Assembly (NCBI GenBank): GCA_002429085.1
Contig: DIYR01000044.1
Location: 1-64,000, forward strand
DNA length: 64,000 bases
Direction of reading: 5' to 3'
Origin: Flavobacteriales bacterium UBA6049
GTDB taxonomy: Bacteria > Bacteroidota > Bacteroidia > Flavobacteriales_G > Salibacteraceae
Each line of letters opens with the position of its first letter. The first letter of the stretch is position 1. The notes beneath the pieces were generated by a model that was not told the DNA's origin, made no database searches, and worked only from the letters and a program-made list of their open reading frames with translations. Positions 46,296 through 55,495 of this stretch are shown in pieces. The translations under genes were made by a program, and so were the position numbers.

Positions 46296-47188
46296 AACAA
46301 ACTTCCTTGTTCACTTACGCGAGAGGGAATTGGCAATTGCTGATTAAACTGTCTGTTAATGAGTTGATTCCAATGAATTAAAGTCTCAGGTGTTTTGATG
46401 CTATCTGGTTGGTGCATTAAAACATATACTTCTTTAATTCCCTGATCTGTCCATGTTTTGAAGCGTTTATTCCATTCGTCTATCCGTGCATAATCTGTAG
46501 GGTGCAACTCATAGCCACCAAAACGCATTAATACAAATGGTGCTGTTAATTGCATGTGTACAGCATCTCTTCTTCCAGCAGTATCGCTCATGCAAGCACC
46601 AACTTCTAAGTTGAGTAGTTCTTCAAAAAACGATTGATTCTCTGCCTCAAACCAAGACTCATGACGAAACTCAACGGCTAATCGTAAATCGCGAGGTAAG
46701 TCGTGTAAATAATGAAACAACTGCTCTGCCTTTTGGGCGGTAAAGTTTGGTGGCAGTTGAATAAAACAAGGGCCAAGTTTGTTCTCTAATGCTAAGATTG
46801 ACGCTAAGAAATCATCTGTAATGTCTTGAGAATTTTGAAATCGCCTTCTATGCGAAACAGTTTGTGGCCATTTCGGACAAAAACGAAACTCATCGTTCAC
46901 TTTATCTGCCCACCCCTTTACTGTTTTATGAGGAAACACTCGGTAATGCGTAGCATTTAACTCAATGGTATTGAACATGCGCTGATAGTGAATCAGAAAG
47001 TCAGTAGACTTTGTTTTAGCAGGAAACCATTCACCAATCCATTCTGGCCTACCAAACTGCGTTCCTCCAGTATAAAATCTTGGACGATTATTTGATTCTA
47101 GTTGTTTGAATAGTTGCTTCGTTACCTCACCATCAGCAGGAAGCGAGAAATCAATTCCTTCAATATGCTCTAGCTTACCGAACTTCAT
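46292..47188 (-). CDS. DUF72 family protein
   Basis: A 298-residue protein of the DUF72 (YecE-like, TIM-barrel) family. Visible family features: FYTGGTQFGRPEWIGEWFP near the start, FNTIELNATHYRVFP, FRFCPKWPQTVSH, LAVEFRHESWF and VYVLMHQPD. Biochemical function is not established. Overlaps the DUF3820 gene by 14 nt, so the two are translated together. Confidence 0.9.
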   Translation of the reverse strand: MKFGKLEHIEGIDFSLPADGEVTKQLFKQLESNNRPRFYTGGTQFGRPEWIGEWFPAKTKSTDFLIHYQRMFNTIELNATHYRVFPHKTVKGWADKVNDEFRFCPKWPQTVSHRRRFQNSQDITDDFLASILALENKLGPCFIQLPPNFTAQKAEQLFHYLHDLPRDLRLAVEFRHESWFEAENQSFFEELLNLEVGACMSDTAGRRDAVHMQLTAPFVLMRFGGYELHPTDYARIDEWNKRFKTWTDQGIKEVYVLMHQPDSIKTPETLIHWNQLINRQFNQQLPIPSRVSEQGSLF

Positions 47189-47402
47189 ATCTAGCTTTCA
47201 ATTCCGTTAAAATTGGTTCTAGTCCGTTCAACTTAATCTCATAAACAGTGGCTAGCTGTTCTCCTAACTTTCCTTTTGGAAACCCACCTTTACGCAAAAA
47301 CCACTCTAGGTAAGCAATGGGTAAATCGCACAACAACGTGCCCTCGTATTTGCCAAAAGGCATCTTGGTGGTAACAATCTTTACGAGTACTTCTTTATCC
47401 AC
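47175..47402 (-). CDS. DUF3820 family protein
   Basis: A 75-residue protein matching DUF3820 (putative quorum-sensing-regulated virulence factor in database wording, function unproven). Signature: MPFGKYEGTLLCDLPIAYLE and WFLRKGGFPKGKLGEQL. It overlaps genes on both sides (8 nt with the MATE gene, 14 nt with DUF72), which fixes the start and shows an operon. Confidence 0.87.
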   Translation of the reverse strand: MDKEVLVKIVTTKMPFGKYEGTLLCDLPIAYLEWFLRKGGFPKGKLGEQLATVYEIKLNGLEPILTELKARYEVR

Positions 47403-48753
47403 GTTGATTCGCCTCCAAGCTTAACTCTTTTACACGTTTATTGAATCTAAAACCTAAAGCGATGGCAGATACTGTTAAACCAATAGCTAATCCATACCAA
47501 ATTCCTTCGGCTTTCATATCCAATGTAATTCCCAATACATAAGCCAATGGCAACGCAATTACCCAATATGCAATGAAGGTAATCCCAGTAGGAATGCGTA
47601 CATCTGTTAACCCTCTTAATGCGGCTAAGCCAACTGCTTGCACACCATCACTTAATTGGAACATAACAGCGATTATTAGTAACGAAGAAGCAATTCCTAT
47701 TACTTCTGGCTCTTGAATATATAAAGTTGGTAGCCAATCTTTTCCTACTAAAAACACCACCCCAAAAGCCATCATTACAATAACAGCTAGAACCAACGAT
47801 GTTTTGGCAGCTTCCATGAGGTTTCTAAAATCTTTTCTACCCAATTGGTTCCCAACACGAACTGTTGCGGCTGCAGCCAAGCCACTAGCAATCATATAAC
47901 TCACACTTGCTAAACTAATAGCAACGTTGTGTGCAGCTTGAGCTTGAGGAGAAATCCACCCGGTCATTAATGCTGCAAATGCAAAAGCTCCTACCTCAAA
48001 AATCATTTGCAAGCCAGTAGGCAAACCAACATCTACCAATCGTTTGGCTATGTGTTTATCCCAAGTGTTCCAAACAATTGCCTTCCAGTACGATTTGAAT
48101 GGCTCTTGAGACATCACTAACCCCAACATAGCCGCTAGCATAACCCATCTTGAAACCAATGTTGCTAAACCTGCTCCATTCAGTCCCATGGCTGGAAAAC
48201 CAAACTCACCGTAAATCAACACATAGTTCAACCCTATGTTTACTGCATTTCCAATCAGTGTAATTACCATAGCTGGTTTGGTACTAGAAAGTCCTTCTGC
48301 AAACTGACGTAAGGTGAAGAACAGCATCATAGGAACCATGGTGGCGTTCAAATAAAAAAGGTATTCTTTAGCAGCTGTTGCCACCTCAGGATCTTGTCCC
48401 ATTTGGTCTAAGAACAAGGAAATCACTCCTAGAATAACACTTAAAATAACTGATAATGCAAAACTTAGAATAAAGCCATGTTGCAAAACTTTAGCAATTC
48501 GACCATAGTCTTTTTCGCCATCTGCATTGGCTATAAGTGGGCTCAAAGCATAATTTGCTCCAATTCCAAAAATCATTAACACCACAAAAATACTGACAGC
48601 CAATGTTGCAGCAGCCAGAGGAATTGTACCCAATCGACCAACCATAATGGAGTCTGCCTGCCCTACCATTACTTGCCCAAATTGACTGAGCATTACTGGA
48701 TAAGCCAAACGCCATGTTTTGATATAGTGCCAACGCTTTCGAAGTGTTTTCAT
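47395..48753 (-). CDS. MATE family multidrug/metabolite efflux protein
   Basis: A 452-residue inner-membrane antiporter with 12 hydrophobic segments in two MatE halves. Characteristic text: MLSQFGQVMVGQADSIMVGRLG in the first half (shown in part, FGQVMVGQADSIMVGRLG), ALSPLIANADGEKDYGRI, and the second-half counterpart ATVRVGNQLGRKDF. NorM-like members couple export to Na+ or H+. Substrate unknown. First gene of the MATE-DUF3820-DUF72 operon. Confidence 0.94.
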   Translation of the reverse strand: MKTLRKRWHYIKTWRLAYPVMLSQFGQVMVGQADSIMVGRLGTIPLAAATLAVSIFVVLMIFGIGANYALSPLIANADGEKDYGRIAKVLQHGFILSFALSVILSVILGVISLFLDQMGQDPEVATAAKEYLFYLNATMVPMMLFFTLRQFAEGLSSTKPAMVITLIGNAVNIGLNYVLIYGEFGFPAMGLNGAGLATLVSRWVMLAAMLGLVMSQEPFKSYWKAIVWNTWDKHIAKRLVDVGLPTGLQMIFEVGAFAFAALMTGWISPQAQAAHNVAISLASVSYMIASGLAAAATVRVGNQLGRKDFRNLMEAAKTSLVLAVIVMMAFGVVFLVGKDWLPTLYIQEPEVIGIASSLLIIAVMFQLSDGVQAVGLAALRGLTDVRIPTGITFIAYWVIALPLAYVLGITLDMKAEGIWYGLAIGLTVSAIALGFRFNKRVKELSLEANQRG

Positions 48754-48940
48754 AACCAGCCCGCGAAGGTAGTTTGAGTATTTGTGTTCTTGATGAATTT
48801 AGTTGAACAAGTGCTTATTAAATAATCTTCAACCAAGAGTAGACGAAAGTTAAGAGCTGAAGATCAATATGTATTCATATTTTTTTATTCCAGTATTATC
48901 CATAAGGCAAGCTCTTACCTACTTCAGACGGGATTTTGGC

Positions 48941-48948
48941 TACATTTG
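48941..48948 (+). promoter_or_regulatory. Candidate -7 element of aminotransferase promoter
   Basis: TACATTTG, an exact TAnnTTTG match, 26 nt before GTG 48975. Confidence 0.45.
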
Positions 48949-48974
48949 CGCCTCGATTTTGAAAAGGGCACTTA

Positions 48975-50129
48975 GTGGAATATCCAAATACAATCAGTTC
49001 TAAACTTCCTAAAGTAGGCACTACTATTTTTACAGTGATGAGTAAAATGGCTAACGATTTCAATGCCATTAATTTATCACAAGGGTTCCCTGATTTTCCA
49101 GTGGATCCTAAATTGATAGAGCTGGTAAACCACTTTATGCAAAAAGGGTATAATCAATATCCTCCTATGGCTGGTATTATGCCACTTCGCGAAGGAATTG
49201 CTGCCAAAACAGAGCAATTATACGGAGCTCAGTATAATCCAGAATCAGAGGTTTTAGTTACTGCAGGTGCTACACAAGCTATCTTCACAGCTATTCAGGC
49301 ATTGATTAGAGAAGAGGATGAAGTTATCATCTTCACCCCCGCATACGATTGTTATGCCCCAGCTGTAGAACTAGCAGGTGGTAAAACAATTTACGTTCCG
49401 TTAGAAGCTCCTGATTTTAAGATTGATTGGGAAGAGGTTAAAAAACTAGTGACGCGCAGAACGCGTATGATCTTGATTAACACTCCTCACAACCCAACAG
49501 GAACTACTTGGAAACAAGAAGATCTGGTTCAACTAGAGCGTATTACAAGCGGAAATGATATCTTGATTTTGAGCGATGAGGTTTATGAACACATCGTTTT
49601 TGATGGCGAAGAGCACCAAAGTGTTGCTAAGTATCCGAACCTTGCCGAGCGAAGCATTATTGTAGGTTCATTCGGTAAAACTTTTCACGCTACAGGTTGG
49701 AAAGTTGGGTATGCTTTGGCTCCTAAAAATATCATGGCCGAAATACGAAAAGTGCACCAGTACAATGTATTCACCGTGAATCATCCTGTGCAATATGCAC
49801 TAGCTGAATACTTGAAAGATTCTTCTAATTACAACGAAGTATCTGCTATGTATGAAGAAAAGCGCAACTTCTTTTTACGCGCTATTTCTGGTTCTCGTTT
49901 TACAACCATTCCTTCGGCAGGAACATATTTTCAGCTATTAGGATACGACAAGCTAAGCGATAAAAACGACATTGAATTTGCTGAGAAACTAACGAAGGAA
50001 CATGGTGTTGCATCTATTCCTATTTCAGTTTTCTATCACAATCAAGTTCAAAACTCAATGCTACGCTTCTGTTTTGCTAAAGAGAATGAAACGCTTGAAA
50101 AAGCAGCAGAAATTCTCGTGAAGCTGTAG
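48975..50129 (+). CDS. Methionine aminotransferase-like PLP enzyme
   Basis: A 384-residue fold-type I aminotransferase of the YbdL/kynurenine-aminotransferase group. PLP Lys is in SFGKTFHATGWKVGY, and the family motifs INLSQGFPDFPVDP, NTPHNPTG and LSDEVYEHIVFD are present. YbdL prefers methionine, histidine and phenylalanine; homologues use kynurenine. Start is GTG (EYPNTISSKLP follows), fitting the family's N-terminus. The ClC gene begins 9 nt after its stop, so they are probably co-transcribed. Confidence 0.92.
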   Translation: MEYPNTISSKLPKVGTTIFTVMSKMANDFNAINLSQGFPDFPVDPKLIELVNHFMQKGYNQYPPMAGIMPLREGIAAKTEQLYGAQYNPESEVLVTAGATQAIFTAIQALIREEDEVIIFTPAYDCYAPAVELAGGKTIYVPLEAPDFKIDWEEVKKLVTRRTRMILINTPHNPTGTTWKQEDLVQLERITSGNDILILSDEVYEHIVFDGEEHQSVAKYPNLAERSIIVGSFGKTFHATGWKVGYALAPKNIMAEIRKVHQYNVFTVNHPVQYALAEYLKDSSNYNEVSAMYEEKRNFFLRAISGSRFTTIPSAGTYFQLLGYDKLSDKNDIEFAEKLTKEHGVASIPISVFYHNQVQNSMLRFCFAKENETLEKAAEILVKL

Positions 50130-50138
50130 TTTCGTACC

Positions 50139-51941
50139 GTGAATTTTTCTGAACTAAAAATCAAGCTAGATTCTGGGCTAAAACAATTCTTGGTTTGGCG
50201 AGGTAGAAACCTCAAAGACAAACAATTCACTTACATCTTAAGTGTAGTTATTGGACTACTCTCTGGATTGACTGCAGTGGTCATAAAAAACACCGTTCAC
50301 TTAGTAGAATTAATTTTAATCAAAGGTATTAGCCAAACCGATGGCTATTTGTATTTGGTATACCCTCTGGTTGGAATTCTGTTGACCGTTATTGTGGTAA
50401 GAATGCTCTTACGACATGAAGTTGGGCATGGTATTCCAAATGCATTATATGCTATTTCAAAGGGAAGCGCCAACATGAACAAGAAGGGGATTTATGCCTC
50501 TATCATATCATCTGCTATAACTGTTGGTTTTGGTGGATCTGCCGGACTAGAAGGCCCTACTGTTTCATCTACCACCAGCATGGGTTCTACCCTTGGTCAA
50601 CTCTTTAAGTTGAACTATAAAACCAAAGTATTACTCATTGCCTGTGCTTCTTCTGGAGCATTAGCCGCTTTATTCAAAGCGCCCGTAGCTGCTATTGTAT
50701 TTGCCTTAGAGGTAATCATGATTGATTTATCAGCAGTTTCTTTAGTTCCATTGCTATTGAGCTCAATTGCAGCGACACTCACTTCTCGCTTAATCTTGGG
50801 AGAAGATATTTTGTTCCACTTTGATTTGAGTGATGCCTTTAACCCAAGTCATAGTATATTCTATGTCATGCTTGGAGTTACAGCAGGATTAGTCTCAGTT
50901 TACTTTACGCGCATGTACTTTTTCATTGCTAGATGGATGGAAAAAATCAATCATCGCTTGCTCCGTGCACTACTCGGTGGACTTGGTGTCGGTTTGTTGA
51001 TTTTCCTTTTCCCCCCGCTATATGGCGAAGGTTATTCCATTATCAATGCATTGATAGAAGGTGATGAAGAGCGCGCCTTATCAGGTATTTTATGGCTGCC
51101 AGAGTTAAGTAACTTCGGCATGGTAGTGTTGGCATTTGTTGCCATTATTTTATTGAAAACTATTGCCACTATTCTCACGCTAAAAAGTGGTGGTGTTGGA
51201 GGAATTTTCGCTCCATCTCTATTCTTAGGAACTATAACAGGGTACACTTTTGCCCGATTTATTAATGGATTAGGATTGGCCAATCTCTCTAACTCCAACT
51301 TTACTCTTGTAGCCATGGGAGGAATGATGGCCGGAGTGTTACATGCCCCTTTAACGGGTATCTTCTTAATTGCAGAAATCACTGGAGGATATGAGTTATT
51401 TCTTCCGCTGATGATCACAAGCTCTATTGCATTTATTACAGTAAAATATGCTTCTCCTCACTCAGTTTATACCCGCCAGCTTGCACAACGGGGGGAACTA
51501 TTGACTCACCACAAAGATCAAGCAGTACTTACCTTAATGAATTTGAAAAACGAGATTGAAACTAATTTCGTAACCGTAAGACCCTATCAAACATTGGGAA
51601 ATTTAGTAGAAGCAGTTGCTCAATCAAACAGAAACTTATTTCCCGTAGTTGATGAAGAAAATCAGTTCTTAGGAGTTGTTACGCTAAACGACATTCGAAA
51701 GGTGATGTTTGACCGTTCTCAATACGACAGTATGGCTATTCATGAGTTGATGACTGCTGCACCTGAGTTTATCTACCAGAGCGATACCATGGAGCATGTA
51801 ATGGAAAAGTTTGACGCTAGTGGGGCATGGAACCTACCTGTAATTGACATGGAAGGAAAATACGTTGGTTTTGTATCTAAATCTAAGTTGTTCAGTGCAT
51901 ACCGCAATCGCTTAAAAGATTTTTATGACGACATGGATTAA
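50139..51941 (+). CDS. ClC-family chloride channel/antiporter with CBS pair
   Basis: A 600-residue membrane protein. Selectivity-filter motifs: GHGIPNAL, GGSAGLEGPTVS (with the gating Glu) and GVGGIFAPSLFLG. The proton-transfer-like Glu of antiporters is in IVFALEVIMID. Two CBS domains follow from about residue 465 (NFVTVRPYQTLGNL and AAPEFIYQSDTMEHV). Start is GTG 9 nt after the aminotransferase gene. Presence of both glutamates suggests Cl-/H+ exchange rather than a channel, which is inference. Confidence 0.93.
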   Translation: MNFSELKIKLDSGLKQFLVWRGRNLKDKQFTYILSVVIGLLSGLTAVVIKNTVHLVELILIKGISQTDGYLYLVYPLVGILLTVIVVRMLLRHEVGHGIPNALYAISKGSANMNKKGIYASIISSAITVGFGGSAGLEGPTVSSTTSMGSTLGQLFKLNYKTKVLLIACASSGALAALFKAPVAAIVFALEVIMIDLSAVSLVPLLLSSIAATLTSRLILGEDILFHFDLSDAFNPSHSIFYVMLGVTAGLVSVYFTRMYFFIARWMEKINHRLLRALLGGLGVGLLIFLFPPLYGEGYSIINALIEGDEERALSGILWLPELSNFGMVVLAFVAIILLKTIATILTLKSGGVGGIFAPSLFLGTITGYTFARFINGLGLANLSNSNFTLVAMGGMMAGVLHAPLTGIFLIAEITGGYELFLPLMITSSIAFITVKYASPHSVYTRQLAQRGELLTHHKDQAVLTLMNLKNEIETNFVTVRPYQTLGNLVEAVAQSNRNLFPVVDEENQFLGVVTLNDIRKVMFDRSQYDSMAIHELMTAAPEFIYQSDTMEHVMEKFDASGAWNLPVIDMEGKYVGFVSKSKLFSAYRNRLKDFYDDMD

Positions 51942-51978
51942 GTAACTACCTTAGGAATCGAATACTAAACTTACATCT

Positions 51979-52869
51979 ATGAAAGCCACTACATCTACAA
52001 TTTTCATGAGTCTTCTTTTACTTCCACTATTATCTATTGCGCAACTACAAGTAGATGTAGAAGATCAACATATCTGCCGAAGTCTTTCTAATCAAGACAC
52101 CACTAAATTCTTGGTACAAGCATCAGTATCAGGAGGTTTCCCCCCTTACACTTATACATGGTATTCAGATTCTATTCAACCATTTTCTGGATCAAACATA
52201 ACTGTTCACGCCTCATCCATTTTAAGTGATACTACGATCTTAAATCCCGAAATAACATATGTCCCAAAACCAAGAGGAACAGTCGTTTATCTTTTGGTGA
52301 TGGATTCTCTTGGAAATACAGCTTTAGATTCTAGTTTACTTACTCAGTCTGACTTCGGTATAACGCTTGGTGGAAATTTTTCTGCAGGAATTGAAAAAGG
52401 CGATTCAATTTGGTACACAAGGGGTGGAAATATTTCTCCTATTACTTTTCCCGTTGCTAGCTGGAGCTGGTTTCCGACACATGGATTAAGTGATTCCACA
52501 CTTCCTAGTCAATTCTGGATGAAACCTGATAGCTCAATAAACTACTCATACATAATCACGGATTCTATGGGGTGCTCCCAAACCGAAATGAATATGGCTA
52601 CGATTTACGTTTATCCCGTTGGAGTTGAAACGATCATCCCTTCCAAAACGATCATCCAAGTCTTTCCAAACCCAACTCAAGGCGAGATCACTATCCAAAC
52701 AGAAAACGCTATAGAAGCTGTAAAAATCACATCTATTAACGGACAACTTCTGCTACAAAATAAATCTGGTAGCAAGACCATAAATGTATCTGAATTAACT
52801 GCTGGATCTTATGTATTGCAGGCATTACAGAACGAACTATGGCAAACAACAACCTTCATGAAAGAATAG
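51979..52869 (+). CDS. Small secreted protein with T9SS sorting domain
   Basis: A 296-residue exported protein with a signal peptide (MKATTSTIFMSLLLLPLLSIAQ). The body contains two immunoglobulin-like beta domains of the kind seen next to PKD/SprB repeats (SVSGGFPPYTYTWYSDS; SSINYSYIITDSMGCSQTE). The C-terminus is a T9SS type A sorting domain (IQVFPNPTQGEITIQ, ELTAGSYVLQ). No catalytic domain. Probably a surface or adhesin-like protein. Confidence 0.85.
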   Translation: MKATTSTIFMSLLLLPLLSIAQLQVDVEDQHICRSLSNQDTTKFLVQASVSGGFPPYTYTWYSDSIQPFSGSNITVHASSILSDTTILNPEITYVPKPRGTVVYLLVMDSLGNTALDSSLLTQSDFGITLGGNFSAGIEKGDSIWYTRGGNISPITFPVASWSWFPTHGLSDSTLPSQFWMKPDSSINYSYIITDSMGCSQTEMNMATIYVYPVGVETIIPSKTIIQVFPNPTQGEITIQTENAIEAVKITSINGQLLLQNKSGSKTINVSELTAGSYVLQALQNELWQTTTFMKE

Positions 52870-52949
52870 CTCTTTAATTAAGAATTTGTTGAGTCTTATG
52901 GTAGCATCTGATTTCAGTTATCTTCGTTTAACAAATTCACTTTTTAGCT

Positions 52950-53711
52950 ATGATTATTTTGGAAATCCTAGGATATATTATCCTAGCTAAGGTGGTCATC
53001 TTCGGATTGATTTACCTGATTGAGCCTAGCTTGTTAGCCATCCCATTTTCTTTGTTTTTGATGTTATTCTTTAAGAATAAACCTATGGTAGATGTGGATG
53101 AGCATTTCCCAGCTCACAAAATATTGAAAGACAATTGGCAAGTAATTAGAGACGAGCTACTTGAAGTGTTGAAACATCAAGAAAACATCCCAAAATTTCA
53201 TGAAATAGATGGCATTCAGAAATACATTTCTGCCAAAGATGAGGTGCCTTGGCGCACCTTTATTTTTCAAGCTTACGAAAATTGGATGGATAGTAACTGT
53301 GAGCAAGCACCCAAGACAACGGCTTTACTAAAGCAAGTTCCAGGGATCACAACTGCTATGTTCTCAATTCTTGGTCCTAAGAAGCACATACCTCCGCACC
53401 GTGGTTTTTACAAAGGAGTTTGGCGTTATCATCTAGGCTTGGTAATTCCTAAAGAAGGTGAGTGTTATATACTAAACGGTGGAGAAAAATACAGTTGGAA
53501 AGAAGGTGAAGACGTTTTGTTTGACGATACGTTTAATCACCAAGTTTGGAATAAAACAGATGAGACAAGAGTAGTTCTTTTCTGTGATATCTACCGAGAA
53601 GATTTACCGAGTTGGTTTAAACCTATTAACCGCTGGGTATTTAAAAAGCGCGTGGAATCTAACCGTTTGAAAAAAGCAGTTCAACGGGCAGAAGTGCCTA
53701 AAGATATCTAG
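52950..53711 (+). CDS. Aspartyl/asparaginyl beta-hydroxylase-like protein
   Basis: A 253-residue membrane-anchored protein: a hydrophobic N-terminal anchor (VVIFGLIYLIEPSLLAIPFS) followed by a 2-oxoglutarate/Fe(II) oxygenase fold of the Asp/Asn beta-hydroxylase family. Metal and co-substrate residues are seen in KHIPPHRGFYKGVWRYHL (His), LFDDTFNHQVWN (His) and later TRVVLFCDIYR (Arg). In LPS-related relatives (LpxO) the enzyme 2-hydroxylates lipid A acyl chains; that assignment is possible but not proven. It ends 4 nt inside the convergent MORN gene. Confidence 0.85.
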   Translation: MIILEILGYIILAKVVIFGLIYLIEPSLLAIPFSLFLMLFFKNKPMVDVDEHFPAHKILKDNWQVIRDELLEVLKHQENIPKFHEIDGIQKYISAKDEVPWRTFIFQAYENWMDSNCEQAPKTTALLKQVPGITTAMFSILGPKKHIPPHRGFYKGVWRYHLGLVIPKEGECYILNGGEKYSWKEGEDVLFDDTFNHQVWNKTDETRVVLFCDIYREDLPSWFKPINRWVFKKRVESNRLKKAVQRAEVPKDI

Positions 53712-55438
53712 AATCTGACAAAGTACAATTTATGGATGCTTGTAGGGAATCCATTCATAGTTGTTGGCGAAAAAATAGGTTTTACATTTAAAAGTTCATC
53801 AATACCTTCTGAAATTCCTAGCTTATCCTGTTTCAACATTTTATGAGATTGGATAATCCCCATTTCATCTATCTCTAAAGTAATTATGTTTACTACACCG
53901 ATGTGTTTCAGCTTCAACACATCTACTTTACCGAGGTTAAAACTCAAAAAACCATAGAAATTATCTAGATACTCTAATTCTCCAACTTCAATAGAGTCAT
54001 CATACACACTAATGCCTTTATGATATTTTGCAAGGCCAATCAATTGGTTTTCTTCAAAGTATCCTGGAAGCACATCAGGATGAGCTTCGTAGTAATACCC
54101 TCTGTTTCCATTAAATGGCTCAAAATCGTTTTTGTAAACTACTAGTCTGTTTTCATACTTTGTTCTGCACCAATTGGAATCTAATGTAGATTCATTCGTA
54201 ATGCTTGGATAAACGGTTTGCTCTAATACTTTACCAAACCTGTTGAATTCAATATCATTTCCTATGATATCCCCATGAAAATATTGTCTGCTTTGCATTA
54301 CATCACCAGATCCATAGAATTTTGTCCAGCTACCATGTCGCAGGCCATTTTTCTTTTGATACTCAGTGATTAAATCATTGTTATCATCATATATTAAAAC
54401 GCGTTTAACTGAACAACTAGAGATTTCATGATCATAAACTATTACCCTGCGATCTCCATAGTTCTTTTTTCTTCCATACACAACCTGATATTGACTCACC
54501 TCCGGATTGTACTCTAAGTAAACTTCAGGAATTCCATATCGATTGTAGTTCTGTCTATATGTCTCTAACCGTTCTCCATCCACCTCTTCTCGCACACTCA
54601 CCTCTGAGACTTTACCATCTTTATGAAACATGACTATCGTATCTGATAGTAGACCATTCTCAAACCACATTTCACCTAACTTTTTACCATTCGGATAGTA
54701 CTTAGAAAAAGATCCTGTTCCCTCATACAGTGAGCCAGATTCTCTTGGCTGGCCATTCCAAGTTCGTGATTCTGTAACCGCCATTAATCTATCGTTCTCG
54801 AAGTATTTTCGTTCGTAAACCACTTTATTAGAGTGATACACTACTTGATCCCCATGATATTCACCGTTCAATGCCTCCCGGACTTCGTATGGTTGCCCAT
54901 TTGTATAATAGATAGTTCTATTAGATAAAACAGAATCGCCAGAATAAGTCCATGATTCTTTGAATAACAAAACTCCCTCTTCATCTCGAACTTCTACATC
55001 ATTTGGCTTGTTCACCCTTTCATATTTAATTGTACTCCATGATTTACCATTAATATGATAAGATTTCCAAGTTCCGACCCTTCCTCCTTTGAAAAAGAAA
55101 AACTCAGAAATCAACTCTCCTTTCTTTCCATAATGTTTCCATTCATGGTGTTTTTTATTATTCACATAATAGCCCTCTATACGTTTATCGTTAGGTGATT
55201 TTAAATAGTAAGTAGTCCACTTTCCGTGACGTCTGCCTTGATTAAAAGTTCCACTTATGAGCAAAGTAGAATCTATATACATTTCATAACCACCGTTTGG
55301 AATACCTGGGGAAAGAGAGTCGTATTGATATCTGATTTTCATGCCTGTAGCAACGTAGTACTCCTCCCACACTTGGGCAGATAAAAAATCAGAAAACAAA
55401 AATGAAAGTAAGGTCAAGAATAGGTGAGTGTGATTCAT
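53708..55438 (-). CDS. MORN-repeat protein with TonB-C-like end, paralogue 3
   Basis: A 576-residue exported protein with a signal peptide (MNHTHLFLTLLSFLFSDFLSAQ). About a dozen degenerate MORN variant (YwqK-type) units follow, for example GTFNQGRRHGKWTTYYLK, NKKHHEWKHYGKKGELI and GLRHGSWTKFYGSGDVM. The last 80 residues (IDEMGIIQSHKMLKQ to SPTTMNGFPTSI) resemble a TonB C-terminal domain. It is the most diverged of three tandem relatives, 57 nt after the second. No transmembrane anchor, unlike true TonB. Function unknown. Confidence 0.82.
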   Translation of the reverse strand: MNHTHLFLTLLSFLFSDFLSAQVWEEYYVATGMKIRYQYDSLSPGIPNGGYEMYIDSTLLISGTFNQGRRHGKWTTYYLKSPNDKRIEGYYVNNKKHHEWKHYGKKGELISEFFFFKGGRVGTWKSYHINGKSWSTIKYERVNKPNDVEVRDEEGVLLFKESWTYSGDSVLSNRTIYYTNGQPYEVREALNGEYHGDQVVYHSNKVVYERKYFENDRLMAVTESRTWNGQPRESGSLYEGTGSFSKYYPNGKKLGEMWFENGLLSDTIVMFHKDGKVSEVSVREEVDGERLETYRQNYNRYGIPEVYLEYNPEVSQYQVVYGRKKNYGDRRVIVYDHEISSCSVKRVLIYDDNNDLITEYQKKNGLRHGSWTKFYGSGDVMQSRQYFHGDIIGNDIEFNRFGKVLEQTVYPSITNESTLDSNWCRTKYENRLVVYKNDFEPFNGNRGYYYEAHPDVLPGYFEENQLIGLAKYHKGISVYDDSIEVGELEYLDNFYGFLSFNLGKVDVLKLKHIGVVNIITLEIDEMGIIQSHKMLKQDKLGISEGIDELLNVKPIFSPTTMNGFPTSIHKLYFVRF

Positions 55439-55495
55439 TTATTGGAGTTTAGTGCCCAAATTAATAAAAGAGCCTAGAAAAATGAAGGAAGAAAA